The translations under genes were made by a program, and so were the position numbers. Positions 1-7,418 of a DNA stretch of 44,302 nt are shown here, piece after piece. This DNA is from Xenophilus sp. L33 (GTDB lineage Bacteria > Pseudomonadota > Gammaproteobacteria > Burkholderiales > Burkholderiaceae_C): NCBI RefSeq assembly GCF_009765735.1, contig NZ_LMUW01000004.1:1-44302 (forward strand), given 5' to 3'. How positions within the stretch are numbered: position 1 is the stretch's first letter; each line of letters opens with the position of its first letter. The notes under the pieces are model-generated. The model saw only the letters and a list, made by a program, of their open reading frames with translations. It did no database searches and was not told the DNA's origin.

Positions 1-498
1 TGCCACCGCCACGGCGGTGCCGCCGCTGGAGCCGCCCGGCATGCGGCTCGGGTCGTAGGGATTGCGGGCCGCGCCGAAGGGCGTGTTGTTGGTGGTGATG
101 CCGTAGGCGAACTCGTGCATGTTGGCCTTGCCGAGCACCAGCGCGCCGGCCGCGCGCAGGCGGGCGGCCAGCGGCGAATCCTGTTTCGGCACCCGGTCGG
201 CCATCGCCCGGCTGCCGGCGGTGCTGGCGACGCCGGCGACGTCGATGTTGTCCTTGAGGACCAGCGGCACGCCGTGCAGCGGGCGGCCCGCGCGGGCCTT
301 CGGATCGGCGGCATCGGCCTCGGCGGCGGCCGTCAGCAAGGCGTCGCGGTCGAGGTGGATGTACGCGGTCAACCCGGCGGTCTCGTCGATCCGGGCGAGC
401 AGGGCCTTCACCAGGTCGACCGAGCGCAGCCGGCCATCGGCGATGCGCTGCGCGGCCTGGACGGCGGTGAGCGTGGTCAGTTCGGCTTGGGTATTCAT
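1..498 (-). CDS. Amidase signature family protein, N-terminal part
   Basis: This is the first 166 codons of an amidase signature enzyme; the rest lies beyond the left edge. The ATG is at 498-496. The segment [12 protein letters not shown] carries the catalytic lysine of the Ser-cisSer-Lys triad, and [15 protein letters not shown] near the truncation is the glycine/serine signature holding the cis-serine; the nucleophilic serine is expected just outside the window. Members hydrolyse amides, such as GatA in Gln-tRNA amidation or indoleacetamide-type amidases. No gatB or gatC is adjacent and the gene is divergent from a LuxR-type regulator, so I favour a stand-alone amidase of unknown substrate. 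The family assignment is firm; the substrate is not. Confidence 0.88.
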   Translation of the reverse strand, partial: MNTQAELTTLTAVQAAQRIADGRLRSVDLVKALLARIDETAGLTAYIHLDRDALLTAAAEADAADPKARAGRPLHGVPLVLKDNIDVAGVASTAGSRAMADRVPKQDSPLAARLRAAGALVLGKANMHEFAYGITTNNTPFGAARNPYDPSRMPGGSSGGTAVAVA

Positions 499-534
499 GG
501 AAGCCAGCGTAGTCAGTCGGAGGCGCCGCTGCTA

Positions 535-550
535 CCCTCAAGATTGAGGG
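535..550. promoter_or_regulatory. Perfect palindrome between amidase and luxR-type genes
   Basis: CCCTCAA-GA-TTGAGGG is a perfect inverted repeat with 7-base arms and a 2-base centre. It lies 36 bases upstream of the amidase start and 74 bases upstream of the regulator start, in the 126-base divergent spacer. Position and symmetry suit an operator for a dimeric regulator, most simply the adjacent LuxR-type protein. That function is inferred. Confidence 0.45.
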
Positions 551-624
551 GACCGCCGGATCCGTGGCACCGGATTTGCATGCACCCTTCGCACTGCCGC
601 CGTCGTCCACGAAGGGGCTTGTCC

Positions 625-1401
625 ATGTACCTGAGCGAAAACCGATCGCGATCCCTGTCCGAGGCCGTCGCCCTGCTGGCCAGCGCCGCGTCGCGCGAAG
701 CCATGCTGGAGGGCCTGGCCGCGCCGTTGTCGAACCTGATGGACGCCGACTACCTGGTCTCGCGCACCTGGTCGCCGGTCACCGGGCAGTTCGAGATCTG
801 CGTCGCCCACAACATGGACCCGGACAGCGTGCGGGCCTACCACGACCACTTCCAGTACTGCGATCCGGTCACGCCGCGGCTGCGCATGCGGCGCCAGGCG
901 ACCCTGGTGAGCGAGGTGCTGCCGCCGGCCGAACTGCAGCGCACCGAGTTCTACAACGACTTCCTGCGCGCCCAGGGCATGCACTGGGGCCTCAACCTCT
1001 ATGCCTACGACGGCGACGAATGCGTCGGCGACCTGGTCATCTTCCGTCCCCGCGCGCGCGACAACTTCACCCGAGGCGAGCTGTCGCTGCTCGGCGTGGT
1101 GGCGCCGGCCTTCACCTCGGCGCTGGTGCGGCTGAAGCGGGCGCAGGCGAAGCCGGCCGAGGCGCCGGTGGCGGCGCCGCCGGCCTTCCCGGCGCCGCAG
1201 CAGCTGGCCGAGCGTGCCCACCTGAGCCTGCGCGAATCCGAGGTGGTGCTGCTGGTGGCCCGCGGCCAGGCCGACAAGGAGATCGCGCGCGAGCTGGGCA
1301 TCAGCTTCACCACGGTGCGCTATCACCTGGAGAACGCGTTCCGCAAGCTCGGCGTCCAGGGCCGCCACAAGCTCGCACTGCGACTGCGCGAATTCGCTTG
1401 A
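625..1401 (+). CDS. LuxR family transcriptional regulator
   Basis: A 258-residue two-domain regulator. Residues 1-170 look like the autoinducer-binding/GAF-like sensor of LuxR proteins, with a conserved Asp-Pro in YCDPV (79-82). An Ala/Pro-rich linker (172-193) leads to a clear LuxR-type helix-turn-helix at about 200-256, including LSLRESEVVLLVARG and KEIARELGISFTTVRYH. The ATG at 625 is preferred over the much longer open frame because a GGGG Shine-Dalgarno lies 7 bases upstream and homology begins there. No luxI-type synthase is nearby, so if it binds an acyl-homoserine lactone it is a solo receptor. It is divergent from the amidase and may control it; the ligand is unknown. Confidence 0.85.
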   Translation: MYLSENRSRSLSEAVALLASAASREAMLEGLAAPLSNLMDADYLVSRTWSPVTGQFEICVAHNMDPDSVRAYHDHFQYCDPVTPRLRMRRQATLVSEVLPPAELQRTEFYNDFLRAQGMHWGLNLYAYDGDECVGDLVIFRPRARDNFTRGELSLLGVVAPAFTSALVRLKRAQAKPAEAPVAAPPAFPAPQQLAERAHLSLRESEVVLLVARGQADKEIARELGISFTTVRYHLENAFRKLGVQGRHKLALRLREFA

Positions 1402-1417
1402 GCGCAGAATCGCGGGC

Positions 1418-1435
1418 CGCGCCCGTCCGGGCGCG
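1418..1435 (+). terminator. GC-rich hairpin after the LuxR-type gene
   Basis: CGCGCCCG-TC-CGGGCGCG is a perfect inverted repeat with 8-base arms, starting 17 bases after the regulator stop and ending 52 bases before cyaY. It has no T tract, so it is not a standard intrinsic terminator. It could pause transcription or stabilise the mRNA 3' end. Confidence 0.25.
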
Positions 1436-1487
1436 CAGCCGCCGATGCAGGCGGCGATGACGCAACCAGCGAAGGCACGACAAGCGA

Positions 1488-1817
1488 ATGACCGACTCGG
1501 AGTACATGGACCAGGCGGAAGCCGCACTGGCGGCGATCGAACGCGGCTGCGACCGCATCAACGACGCCACCGAGGCCGACCTCGACAACCAGCGCGTCGG
1601 CGGCATGATCACGATCACCTTCGGCAACGGCAGCCAGCTGATCGTCAACCTGCAAAAGCCGCTGCAGGAAATCTGGCTGGCCGCGCGCTCCGGCGGCTAC
1701 CACTACCGCCACGACGGCAGCGCCTGGGTCGACACCAAGACCGGCGAGGAATTCTTCGCCAATCTGTCGCGCGAAGCCTCGCTGCAGGCCGGCGAGGCCC
1801 TCAGCTTCAGTTCCTGA
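1488..1817 (+). CDS. cyaY: Frataxin homologue CyaY
   Basis: A 109-residue protein matching bacterial frataxin, which binds iron and modulates Fe-S cluster assembly on the IscS/IscU machinery in the cytoplasm. The full-length alpha-beta-sandwich pattern is visible: an acidic N-terminal helix ([18 protein letters not shown] and the following Asp/Glu residues), the central strand [17 protein letters not shown], the family motif PLQEIWLAA, and [21 protein letters not shown]. The length is usual for CyaY. The start is the first ATG of the conserved domain; the Shine-Dalgarno is weak. The stop overlaps the end of mrcA by 11 bases on the opposite strand. Confidence 0.95.
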   Translation: MTDSEYMDQAEAALAAIERGCDRINDATEADLDNQRVGGMITITFGNGSQLIVNLQKPLQEIWLAARSGGYHYRHDGSAWVDTKTGEEFFANLSREASLQAGEALSFSS

Positions 1818-4221
1818 ACAGGTCGAGGATCTTGCTGCGCTCTTCCGGCGGCGCCGGCGAGCTGATCGGCGCGCCGGAGATCGCTTCCGCCGGCGGCGTC
1901 GTCGCGCTGGTGTCCACGCCCAGGCTGGCCACGCCGCGGCCCGGCTGGTAGTCGTCGAAGTACCACTCGCCGCCGACGTTCACCACGCCCGGCGGCGCCG
2001 GCACTTCGGCCACCGGCACGCCCTTGATCGCGGTGTCCATGTAGCTGACCCAGATCGGCAACGCCAGGCCGCCGCCGGTCTCGTGGTCGCCCAGCTTGCG
2101 CGGCGTGTCGTAGCCGATCCAGGCGATCGCGGTCATGGTCGGCTGGAAGCCGGCGAACCAGGCGTCCAGCGAATCGTTGGTGGTGCCGGTCTTGCCGTAG
2201 ATGTCGGGCCGCTTGAGCATCGCCTGCGCCTTGGCCGCGGTGCCGGCCTTGGCCACCGACTGCAGCAGGCTGGAGATGATGAAGGCGTTGCGCTGCGGGA
2301 TCGCGCGCAGGTTCTCGTTCAGCATCGACGGCTGGCGGTCGACCAGCACCTTGTCCTTGTGGTCGGTGACGCGGGTGACCAGGTACGGATTGACCCGGTA
2401 GCCGCCGTTGGCGAAGACCGAGTAGCCGGTTGCCATCTGCATCGGCGTCACCGCGCCCGCGCCCAGCGCCATCGGCAGGTAGGCCGGATGCCGTTCGCGG
2501 TCGAAGCCGAAGTTGGTGATCCAGTCCTGCGCGTAATGCGTGCCGATGGATTGCAGGATCCGGATCGAGACCATGTTCTTCGACTTCATCAGCGCCTGGC
2601 GCATCGTCATCGGGCCGTCGAAGGTGCCTTCGAAGTTCTTCGGCTCCCAGGGCTGGCCGCCGGTGGTCGCGGCGTCGAAGAAGAGCGGCGCGTCGTTGAT
2701 GACGGTGCTGGGCGTGAAGCCCTTCTCGAGCGCGGCCGAGTAGATGAAGGGCTTGAAGCTCGAGCCCGGCTGGCGCCAGGCCTGCGTGACGTGGTTGAAC
2801 TTGTTCTTGTCCCAGTCGAAGCCGCCGACCATCGCCTTGACCGCGCCGTCGCGCGGGTCCATGGCGACGAAGGCGCCCTCGACCTCGGGCAGCTGGGTGA
2901 TTTCCCAGGCGCCCTTGGCGTTCTTGATCGCGCGGATCACCGCGCCTCGGCGGATCCGGATGTTCGGCGCCGCCTTGTCCGACAGCCCCGACTGGGCGGC
3001 CTTCAGGCCGTCGCCGGTGATCTGCACCGCGTCGCCGTTGGCGCGTACCGCGTTGATCTGCTTGGCATTGGCCGACAGCACGACCGCGGCGATCAGGTCG
3101 CCGTTGTCCGGATGGTCGGACAGGGCGTCGTCCACCGCTTCGTCGAGGTCCTTGGGGTCGCTGGGCAGGTCGACGAACTTCTCGGGGCCGCGGTAGATCT
3201 GCCGCTTCTCGTAGTCCATGATGCCGCGCCGCAGCGCCTGGTAGGCGGCCTGCTGGTCGGCCGCGACCAGCGTGGTGTAGACCTTGAGGCCCCGGGTGTA
3301 GGTGCTGTCGCCGTACTGCGCGAACATCAGCTGGCGCACCGTCTCGGCCACGTATTCGGCGTGCAGCTTGGTGGGATCGGCAGCGTCGTTGCGAAGGTGC
3401 AGCTCTTCCTTGCGGGCCTGGTCGGCCTGCTCGGCGCTGATGAAGCCGGCTTCCTGCATGCGGTCGATCACGTACAGCTGGCGGCCGCGCGCCCGCGTCG
3501 GGTTGTTGATCGGGTTGTTGGCGCCGGGCGCCTTCGGCAGGCCGGCCAGCATCGCCGCCTGGGCGATCGTGATGTCCGACAGCGGCTTGCCGAAGTAGGC
3601 CTCGGAGGCGGCGGCGAAGCCGTAGGCCCGGTTGCCGAGGTAGATCTGGTTCAGGTAGATCTCGAAGATCTGGTCCTTGCTCAGCAGGTGCTCCAGCTTG
3701 TAGGTCAGCAGCACCTCGTAGATCTTGCGGGTGAGCGTCTTCTCGGAGCTGAGGTAGACGTTGCGCGCCACCTGCATCGTGATGGTCGAGGCGCCCTGGC
3801 TCTTGGCCTTGTTGAGGTTGGCCAGGCCGGCGCGCAGCATGCCCTTGAAGTCGACGCCGCCGTGGTCGTAGAAGCGCGCATCCTCCGCGGCCAGCACCGC
3901 GTCCTTCATCACCTTCGGGATGGTGTCGATCGGCGTCAACTGGCGCCGTTCCTCGCCGAATTCGCCGATCAGGATGCCTTCGGACGAGAACACCCGCAGC
4001 GGCAGCTTGGGCCGGTAGTCGGCCAGCTCGGTGATGTCCGGCAGGTTGGGGTACGCGACCGCCAATGCGACCGCGATCACGCAGGCCACCGCGACCGCGC
4101 CGGCCGCCACGATGCCGAAGGCCCAGAACACGAGGCGCAGGAGCCAGGTCAGCCAGGTGGCGCGTTTGGGCTTGGGCGCGGGGCCCTTCGGTGGGTTCTT
4201 GGGTCGGGAGGTTTCGGGCAT
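1807..4221 (-). CDS. mrcA: Penicillin-binding protein 1A (bifunctional peptidoglycan synthase)
   Basis: An 804-residue inner-membrane class A PBP that polymerises lipid II and cross-links the strands. A signal-anchor helix at about 24-57 follows a short Pro/Lys-rich cytoplasmic tail. The glycosyltransferase motifs [10 protein letters not shown] (catalytic Glu113) and GASTITMQ (143-150) are present. The transpeptidase has the SxxK motif at S487-K490, SKN at 547-549 and KTGT at 677-680. The frame extends 7 codons further to a GTG at 4242, but a TATAAT box at 4250-4245 would place the transcript start near 4238, so ATG 4221 is chosen. It is divergent from pilM and overlaps cyaY by 11 bases. Confidence 0.95.
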   Translation of the reverse strand: MPETSRPKNPPKGPAPKPKRATWLTWLLRLVFWAFGIVAAGAVAVACVIAVALAVAYPNLPDITELADYRPKLPLRVFSSEGILIGEFGEERRQLTPIDTIPKVMKDAVLAAEDARFYDHGGVDFKGMLRAGLANLNKAKSQGASTITMQVARNVYLSSEKTLTRKIYEVLLTYKLEHLLSKDQIFEIYLNQIYLGNRAYGFAAASEAYFGKPLSDITIAQAAMLAGLPKAPGANNPINNPTRARGRQLYVIDRMQEAGFISAEQADQARKEELHLRNDAADPTKLHAEYVAETVRQLMFAQYGDSTYTRGLKVYTTLVAADQQAAYQALRRGIMDYEKRQIYRGPEKFVDLPSDPKDLDEAVDDALSDHPDNGDLIAAVVLSANAKQINAVRANGDAVQITGDGLKAAQSGLSDKAAPNIRIRRGAVIRAIKNAKGAWEITQLPEVEGAFVAMDPRDGAVKAMVGGFDWDKNKFNHVTQAWRQPGSSFKPFIYSAALEKGFTPSTVINDAPLFFDAATTGGQPWEPKNFEGTFDGPMTMRQALMKSKNMVSIRILQSIGTHYAQDWITNFGFDRERHPAYLPMALGAGAVTPMQMATGYSVFANGGYRVNPYLVTRVTDHKDKVLVDRQPSMLNENLRAIPQRNAFIISSLLQSVAKAGTAAKAQAMLKRPDIYGKTGTTNDSLDAWFAGFQPTMTAIAWIGYDTPRKLGDHETGGGLALPIWVSYMDTAIKGVPVAEVPAPPGVVNVGGEWYFDDYQPGRGVASLGVDTSATTPPAEAISGAPISSPAPPEERSKILDLFRN

Positions 4222-4244
4222 TGAGGCTGTCGGAGTCGACACGC

Positions 4245-4250
4245 ATTATA
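4245..4250 (-). promoter_or_regulatory. Consensus -10 box for mrcA
   Basis: On the minus strand these bases read TATAAT, a perfect -10 hexamer. Transcription would begin near 4238, leaving a leader of about 17 bases before the ATG at 4221 and excluding the upstream in-frame GTG at 4242. I find no good -35 at 16-18 bases. Confidence 0.5.
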
Positions 4251-4336
4251 AAAAGGCGGCCTGGCCAAACGCGGCGAGACCCTCGGGAATCAAGGATGGG
4301 GCGCGTATCAGTTAGGACCCAAGTATTCCAATTTGT

Positions 4337-4367
4337 GACGTAAGTTGCAGATCAGAACTGTTACGTC
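4337..4367. promoter_or_regulatory. Inverted repeat in the mrcA-pilM divergent spacer
   Basis: GACGTAA (4337-4343) and TTACGTC (4361-4367) are perfect inverted arms separated by 17 bases. They sit about 90 bases upstream of the mrcA -10 box and 120 bases upstream of pilM. The 24-base spacing between arms, just over two helical turns, would put both half-sites on about the same face of the DNA. No regulator can be named. Apart from this and the mrcA -10 box I see no gene in 4243-4486. Confidence 0.35.
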
Positions 4368-4486
4368 CACTTTTGACAACGATTGGCAACGGAGTGGGGT
4401 TGCGGTGCTTGGTTGCCCCTGTGGCTGCTGCTAGCATGCAACCGTACGCAATTATTTCCAATCGTTACAAACGGATGGGATCGAAC

Positions 4487-5566
4487 TTGACTTCTCTGGG
4501 ATCGCTGTTTCGCCGTCAGCCTGGGCCGTTGCTCGGGTTGGACGTGAGTTCGTCCAGCGTCAAGCTGGTCGAACTGGGCCGTGACGCGAGCGGCAAGCTG
4601 GTCCTCGAGCGCTGCGCGATCGAGCCGCTGGAACGCGGCTGGATCACCGACGGCAATGTCGAGAAGTTCGACGAGGTCGCCGAGGCGGTGCGCCGCGTGG
4701 TCCGCAAGAGCGGCACCCGCACCAAGAACGTCGCACTGGCCCTGCCGCCTTCGGCCGTGATCACCAAGAAGATCGTGCTGCCCGGCGGCATGAGCGAGCA
4801 GGAGCTGGAGATCCAGGTCGAGTCCGAGGCCAACCAGTACATCCCTTTCTCGCTCGATGAAGTGAGCCTGGACTTCTGCGTCATCGGCAACGCGGCCAAT
4901 TCCACCGGCGACGTCGAGGTGCTGATCGCCGCCTCGCGCAAGGAGAAGGTTCAGGACCGCCAAGGCCTGGCCGAGGCCTCGGGCCTGAAGGCGGTGATCC
5001 TCGACGTCGAGTCGTACGCGTCCCGCCTGGCCACCGCGCGCCTGATCGAGCAGCTGCCCGGCCAGGGCCGCGACGCGGTCGTCGCGCTGTTCGAGGTCGG
5101 CGCCTTCACCACCAGCATGCAGGTGCTGCGCAACCAGGAAGTGCTGTACGACCGCGACCAGGCGTTCGGCGGCGCCCAGCTGACCCAGCTGATCGTGCGT
5201 CAGTACGGCTTCTCGGCCGAGGAGGCCGAAGCCAAGAAGCGAAGCGGCGACCTGCCGGACGACTACGGCGCGGGCGTCCTCAAGCCCTTCGTGGCCAGCA
5301 TCGCGCAGGAAATCGCGCGTGCGCTGCAGTTCTTCTTCACCAGCACCCCGCACAACCGGGTCGACTACGTGCTGCTCGCCGGCGGTTCGGCGGCGCTGCC
5401 GGGCCTGACCAGCGCGGTGACGCGGCAGACCTCGTTCGCCTGCTCGCTGGTGAATCCCTTCGACGGCATGGAGATCGGCGCCGGCATCCGGGAAAAGAAG
5501 GTGCGGCGTGAAGCGCCGTCCTACCTGACCTCCTGCGGCCTGGCGATGCGGAGGTTCCTGCAGTGA
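4487..5566 (+). CDS. pilM: Type IV pilus assembly protein PilM
   Basis: An actin-like cytoplasmic ATP-binding protein of the type IV pilus alignment subcomplex, which binds the N-terminal tail of PilN. The actin-fold phosphate-1 motif LLGLDVSSSSVKLVEL is near the N-terminus, and the second nucleotide-contact region includes VLLAGGSAALPGL near the C-terminus. I chose TTG at 4487 (359 residues) because GGGA lies 6 bases upstream and the family usually starts at this (M)xSLGSLFRR segment. ATG 4475 is the main alternative, and the frame is open back to 4373. The stop overlaps the pilN start in GTGA. Confidence 0.93.
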   Translation: MTSLGSLFRRQPGPLLGLDVSSSSVKLVELGRDASGKLVLERCAIEPLERGWITDGNVEKFDEVAEAVRRVVRKSGTRTKNVALALPPSAVITKKIVLPGGMSEQELEIQVESEANQYIPFSLDEVSLDFCVIGNAANSTGDVEVLIAASRKEKVQDRQGLAEASGLKAVILDVESYASRLATARLIEQLPGQGRDAVVALFEVGAFTTSMQVLRNQEVLYDRDQAFGGAQLTQLIVRQYGFSAEEAEAKKRSGDLPDDYGAGVLKPFVASIAQEIARALQFFFTSTPHNRVDYVLLAGGSAALPGLTSAVTRQTSFACSLVNPFDGMEIGAGIREKKVRREAPSYLTSCGLAMRRFLQ

Positions 5567-6189
5567 TCCTGATCAATCTGCTCCCGCACCGCGAGGCGTC
5601 GCGCAAGCGCCGCCGCGAGGTGTTCTACGCCACCCTCGGCCTGTCGGCCGTGGTCGGTGTCGTGCTGGCGGGCCTCATCTTCCTCTGGCTGCAGAGCGAG
5701 ATCTCGAACCAGCAGGCCAAGAACTCGATGCTGAAGACCTCGATCACCCAGCTCGAGGGCCAGATCAAGGAAATCTCCACGCTGCAGTCCGAGATCGCCG
5801 CGCTGCGCGCTCGCCAACAGGCGGTGGAAGACCTGCAGGGCGACCGCAACCTGCCGGTGCACCTGATGAACGAACTGGTGCGGCAGCTGCCCGACGGCGT
5901 GTACCTCACCAGCATGAAGCAGGAAAACCAGACCGTGACCCTGCAAGGCATGGCGCAGTCGAACGAGCGCGTGTCCGAACTGCTGCGCAACCTCGGCAAC
6001 AACAGCCCCTGGCTAGTCAAGCCGCAGCTGATCGAGATCACCTCCGGCACCGTGGCCCTGAGCGCACGCGACCAGCGCCGGGTGGCGGTGTTCAAGATGA
6101 GCATCGGCCTGAAGCGGCCGACCGACGTCGACAAGGCGGTCGCGCCGGGCGCGATTCCGCAGGCTCTGGCGGCCAAGGTCAAGGGCTAG
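5563..6189 (+). CDS. pilN: Type IV pilus assembly protein PilN
   Basis: A 208-residue bitopic inner-membrane protein. The N-terminal cytoplasmic motif INLLPHRE (4-11) is the conserved PilN tail that docks into PilM. A transmembrane helix follows at about 22-43, then a coiled coil (45-95) and the ferredoxin-like periplasmic domain that pairs with PilO. The GTG start overlaps the pilM stop by 4 bases, implying translational coupling. Family length and order (M-N-O-P-Q) fit the standard cluster. Confidence 0.94.
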   Translation: MILINLLPHREASRKRRREVFYATLGLSAVVGVVLAGLIFLWLQSEISNQQAKNSMLKTSITQLEGQIKEISTLQSEIAALRARQQAVEDLQGDRNLPVHLMNELVRQLPDGVYLTSMKQENQTVTLQGMAQSNERVSELLRNLGNNSPWLVKPQLIEITSGTVALSARDQRRVAVFKMSIGLKRPTDVDKAVAPGAIPQALAAKVKG

Positions 6190-6198
6190 GGGATCCAC

Positions 6199-6885
6199 AT
6201 GGCAACGAAACGCCCCTCCCAGAAGATCGACCCGATGCTCGCGCTGCGGCGCTTCGGCCAGCAGTTCCAGGGCCTGAACCCGAACGACCCGTCGGTCTGG
6301 CCGCCGGTGCCGCGCTATGCGCTGTGCGTCGGCGTGGCCGCGATCGTGCTGGTCGCGCTGTGGTTCTTCTGGCTCACCAACTCGAACGACGAGCTCGCCG
6401 CCGACCGCGCCACCGAGGTCACGCTGCGCGCCGACTACGTCAAGAAGGTCGGCCAGGCCGCCAACCTCGACCTGCTCAAGAAGCAGCGCGAGCAGGTCCA
6501 GCAATACGTGACCCTGCTCGAGAAGCAGCTGCCCAGCAAGGCCGAGATGGACGCGCTGCTGTCGGACATCAACCAGGCCGGCCTCGGCCGCAGCCTGCAG
6601 TTCGAGCTGTTCCGGCCCGGCCAGATCTCGGTCAAGGACTACTACGCCGAACTGCCGATCGCGGTCCGCGTCACCGGCCGCTACCACGACATGGGCGCCT
6701 TCGCCGCCGACGTCGCCAACCTGTCGCGGATCGTGACCCTGAACAACCTGTCGATCGCGCCCAACAAGGACGGCGGCCTGGTGATGGACGCCACGGCGCG
6801 CACCTACCGCTACCTGGACGACCAGGAGCAGGCGGCGCAGAAGGAGGCCGCGCAGAAGGCCGCCGCTGGAGCGAAGAAGAAATGA
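6199..6885 (+). CDS. pilO: Type IV pilus assembly protein PilO
   Basis: A 228-residue inner-membrane protein with a transmembrane segment at about 40-60, a coiled coil with many Lys/Gln/Glu residues (about 65-115) and the periplasmic fold containing FELFRPGQ and YYAELPIAVRVTGRYHD, which is typical of PilO. It forms heterodimers with PilN in the periplasm and helps align the pilus machine with PilP and PilQ. The C-terminus is Ala/Lys-rich (AAQKAAAGAKKK). The start is 9 bases after the pilN stop and the stop overlaps pilP in ATGA. Confidence 0.94.
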   Translation: MATKRPSQKIDPMLALRRFGQQFQGLNPNDPSVWPPVPRYALCVGVAAIVLVALWFFWLTNSNDELAADRATEVTLRADYVKKVGQAANLDLLKKQREQVQQYVTLLEKQLPSKAEMDALLSDINQAGLGRSLQFELFRPGQISVKDYYAELPIAVRVTGRYHDMGAFAADVANLSRIVTLNNLSIAPNKDGGLVMDATARTYRYLDDQEQAAQKEAAQKAAAGAKKK

Positions 6886-7418
6886 AGACGCTCAGTGTTC
6901 TCCTGCTCGCCGGTGCCGCCCTGCTGGCCGGCTGCTCGGGCTCCGACAAGGAAGAGCTCCAGCAATGGATGGCCCAGCAGCGCGCCTCGGTCAAGCCGAC
7001 CGTGCCGCCGATCACCGAGCCCAAGAAGTTCACGCCGCAGGCCTACACCGAAGCCGCCAACTTCGAGCCCTTCGACATGCAGAAGCTGACGCAGGCGTTG
7101 CGCCGCGACTCGGCCCAGCCGAGCACCTCGGGCCTGATCGCGCCGGAACTGGCACGCCGCAAGGAGGCCCTCGAAGCCTTCCCGCTCGACTCCATGAAGA
7201 TGGTCGGCAGCCTGGACCGCAACGGCACGCCGGTGGCCCTGATCAGCGTCGACAAGCTGCTCTACCAGGTCAAGGTCGGCAATTACCTGGGACTCAACTA
7301 CGGGAAGATCACCCGTATCAATGAAACCGAACTCGACTTGCGTGAAATCGTGCAGGACGCCGCCGGTGAGTGGATCGAACGCGTGGCAACGCTGCAGTTG
7401 CAAGAGAGGACGAAATGA
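6882..7418 (+). CDS. pilP: Type IV pilus lipoprotein PilP
   Basis: A 178-residue inner-membrane lipoprotein linking PilN/PilO to the PilQ secretin. It has a lipoprotein signal (MKTLSVLLLAGAALLAGC, lipidated Cys18), an extended Pro-rich linker with the conserved PilN/O-binding patch FEPFD, and a C-terminal beta-sandwich including KVGNYLGLNYGKI. The length is normal. The start and stop overlap pilO and pilQ by 4 bases each, so the three proteins are probably made in a coupled ratio. Confidence 0.94.
   Translation: MKTLSVLLLAGAALLAGCSGSDKEELQQWMAQQRASVKPTVPPITEPKKFTPQAYTEAANFEPFDMQKLTQALRRDSAQPSTSGLIAPELARRKEALEAFPLDSMKMVGSLDRNGTPVALISVDKLLYQVKVGNYLGLNYGKITRINETELDLREIVQDAAGEWIERVATLQLQERTK

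Noticed and set aside
538..1527. A minus-strand frame whose start encodes a lipobox-like CIGGC, in the place where a small lipoprotein (LptM-like) gene often faces cyaY.
   Set aside because: It lacks the conserved Gly-Pro-Leu-Tyr motif of LptM, has several Cys residues and runs antisense through the LuxR-type gene; no ribosome site.
2083..4224. A 713-codon plus-strand frame opposite mrcA.
   Set aside because: It is antisense to intact PBP1A motifs, with repetitive Arg/His/Leu/Val composition; a high-GC artefact.
4384..4404. A TGGCA ... TTGCG resemblance to a sigma-54 promoter upstream of pilM.
   Set aside because: GG and GC are 15 bases apart instead of 10, so it cannot serve as a -24/-12 promoter.
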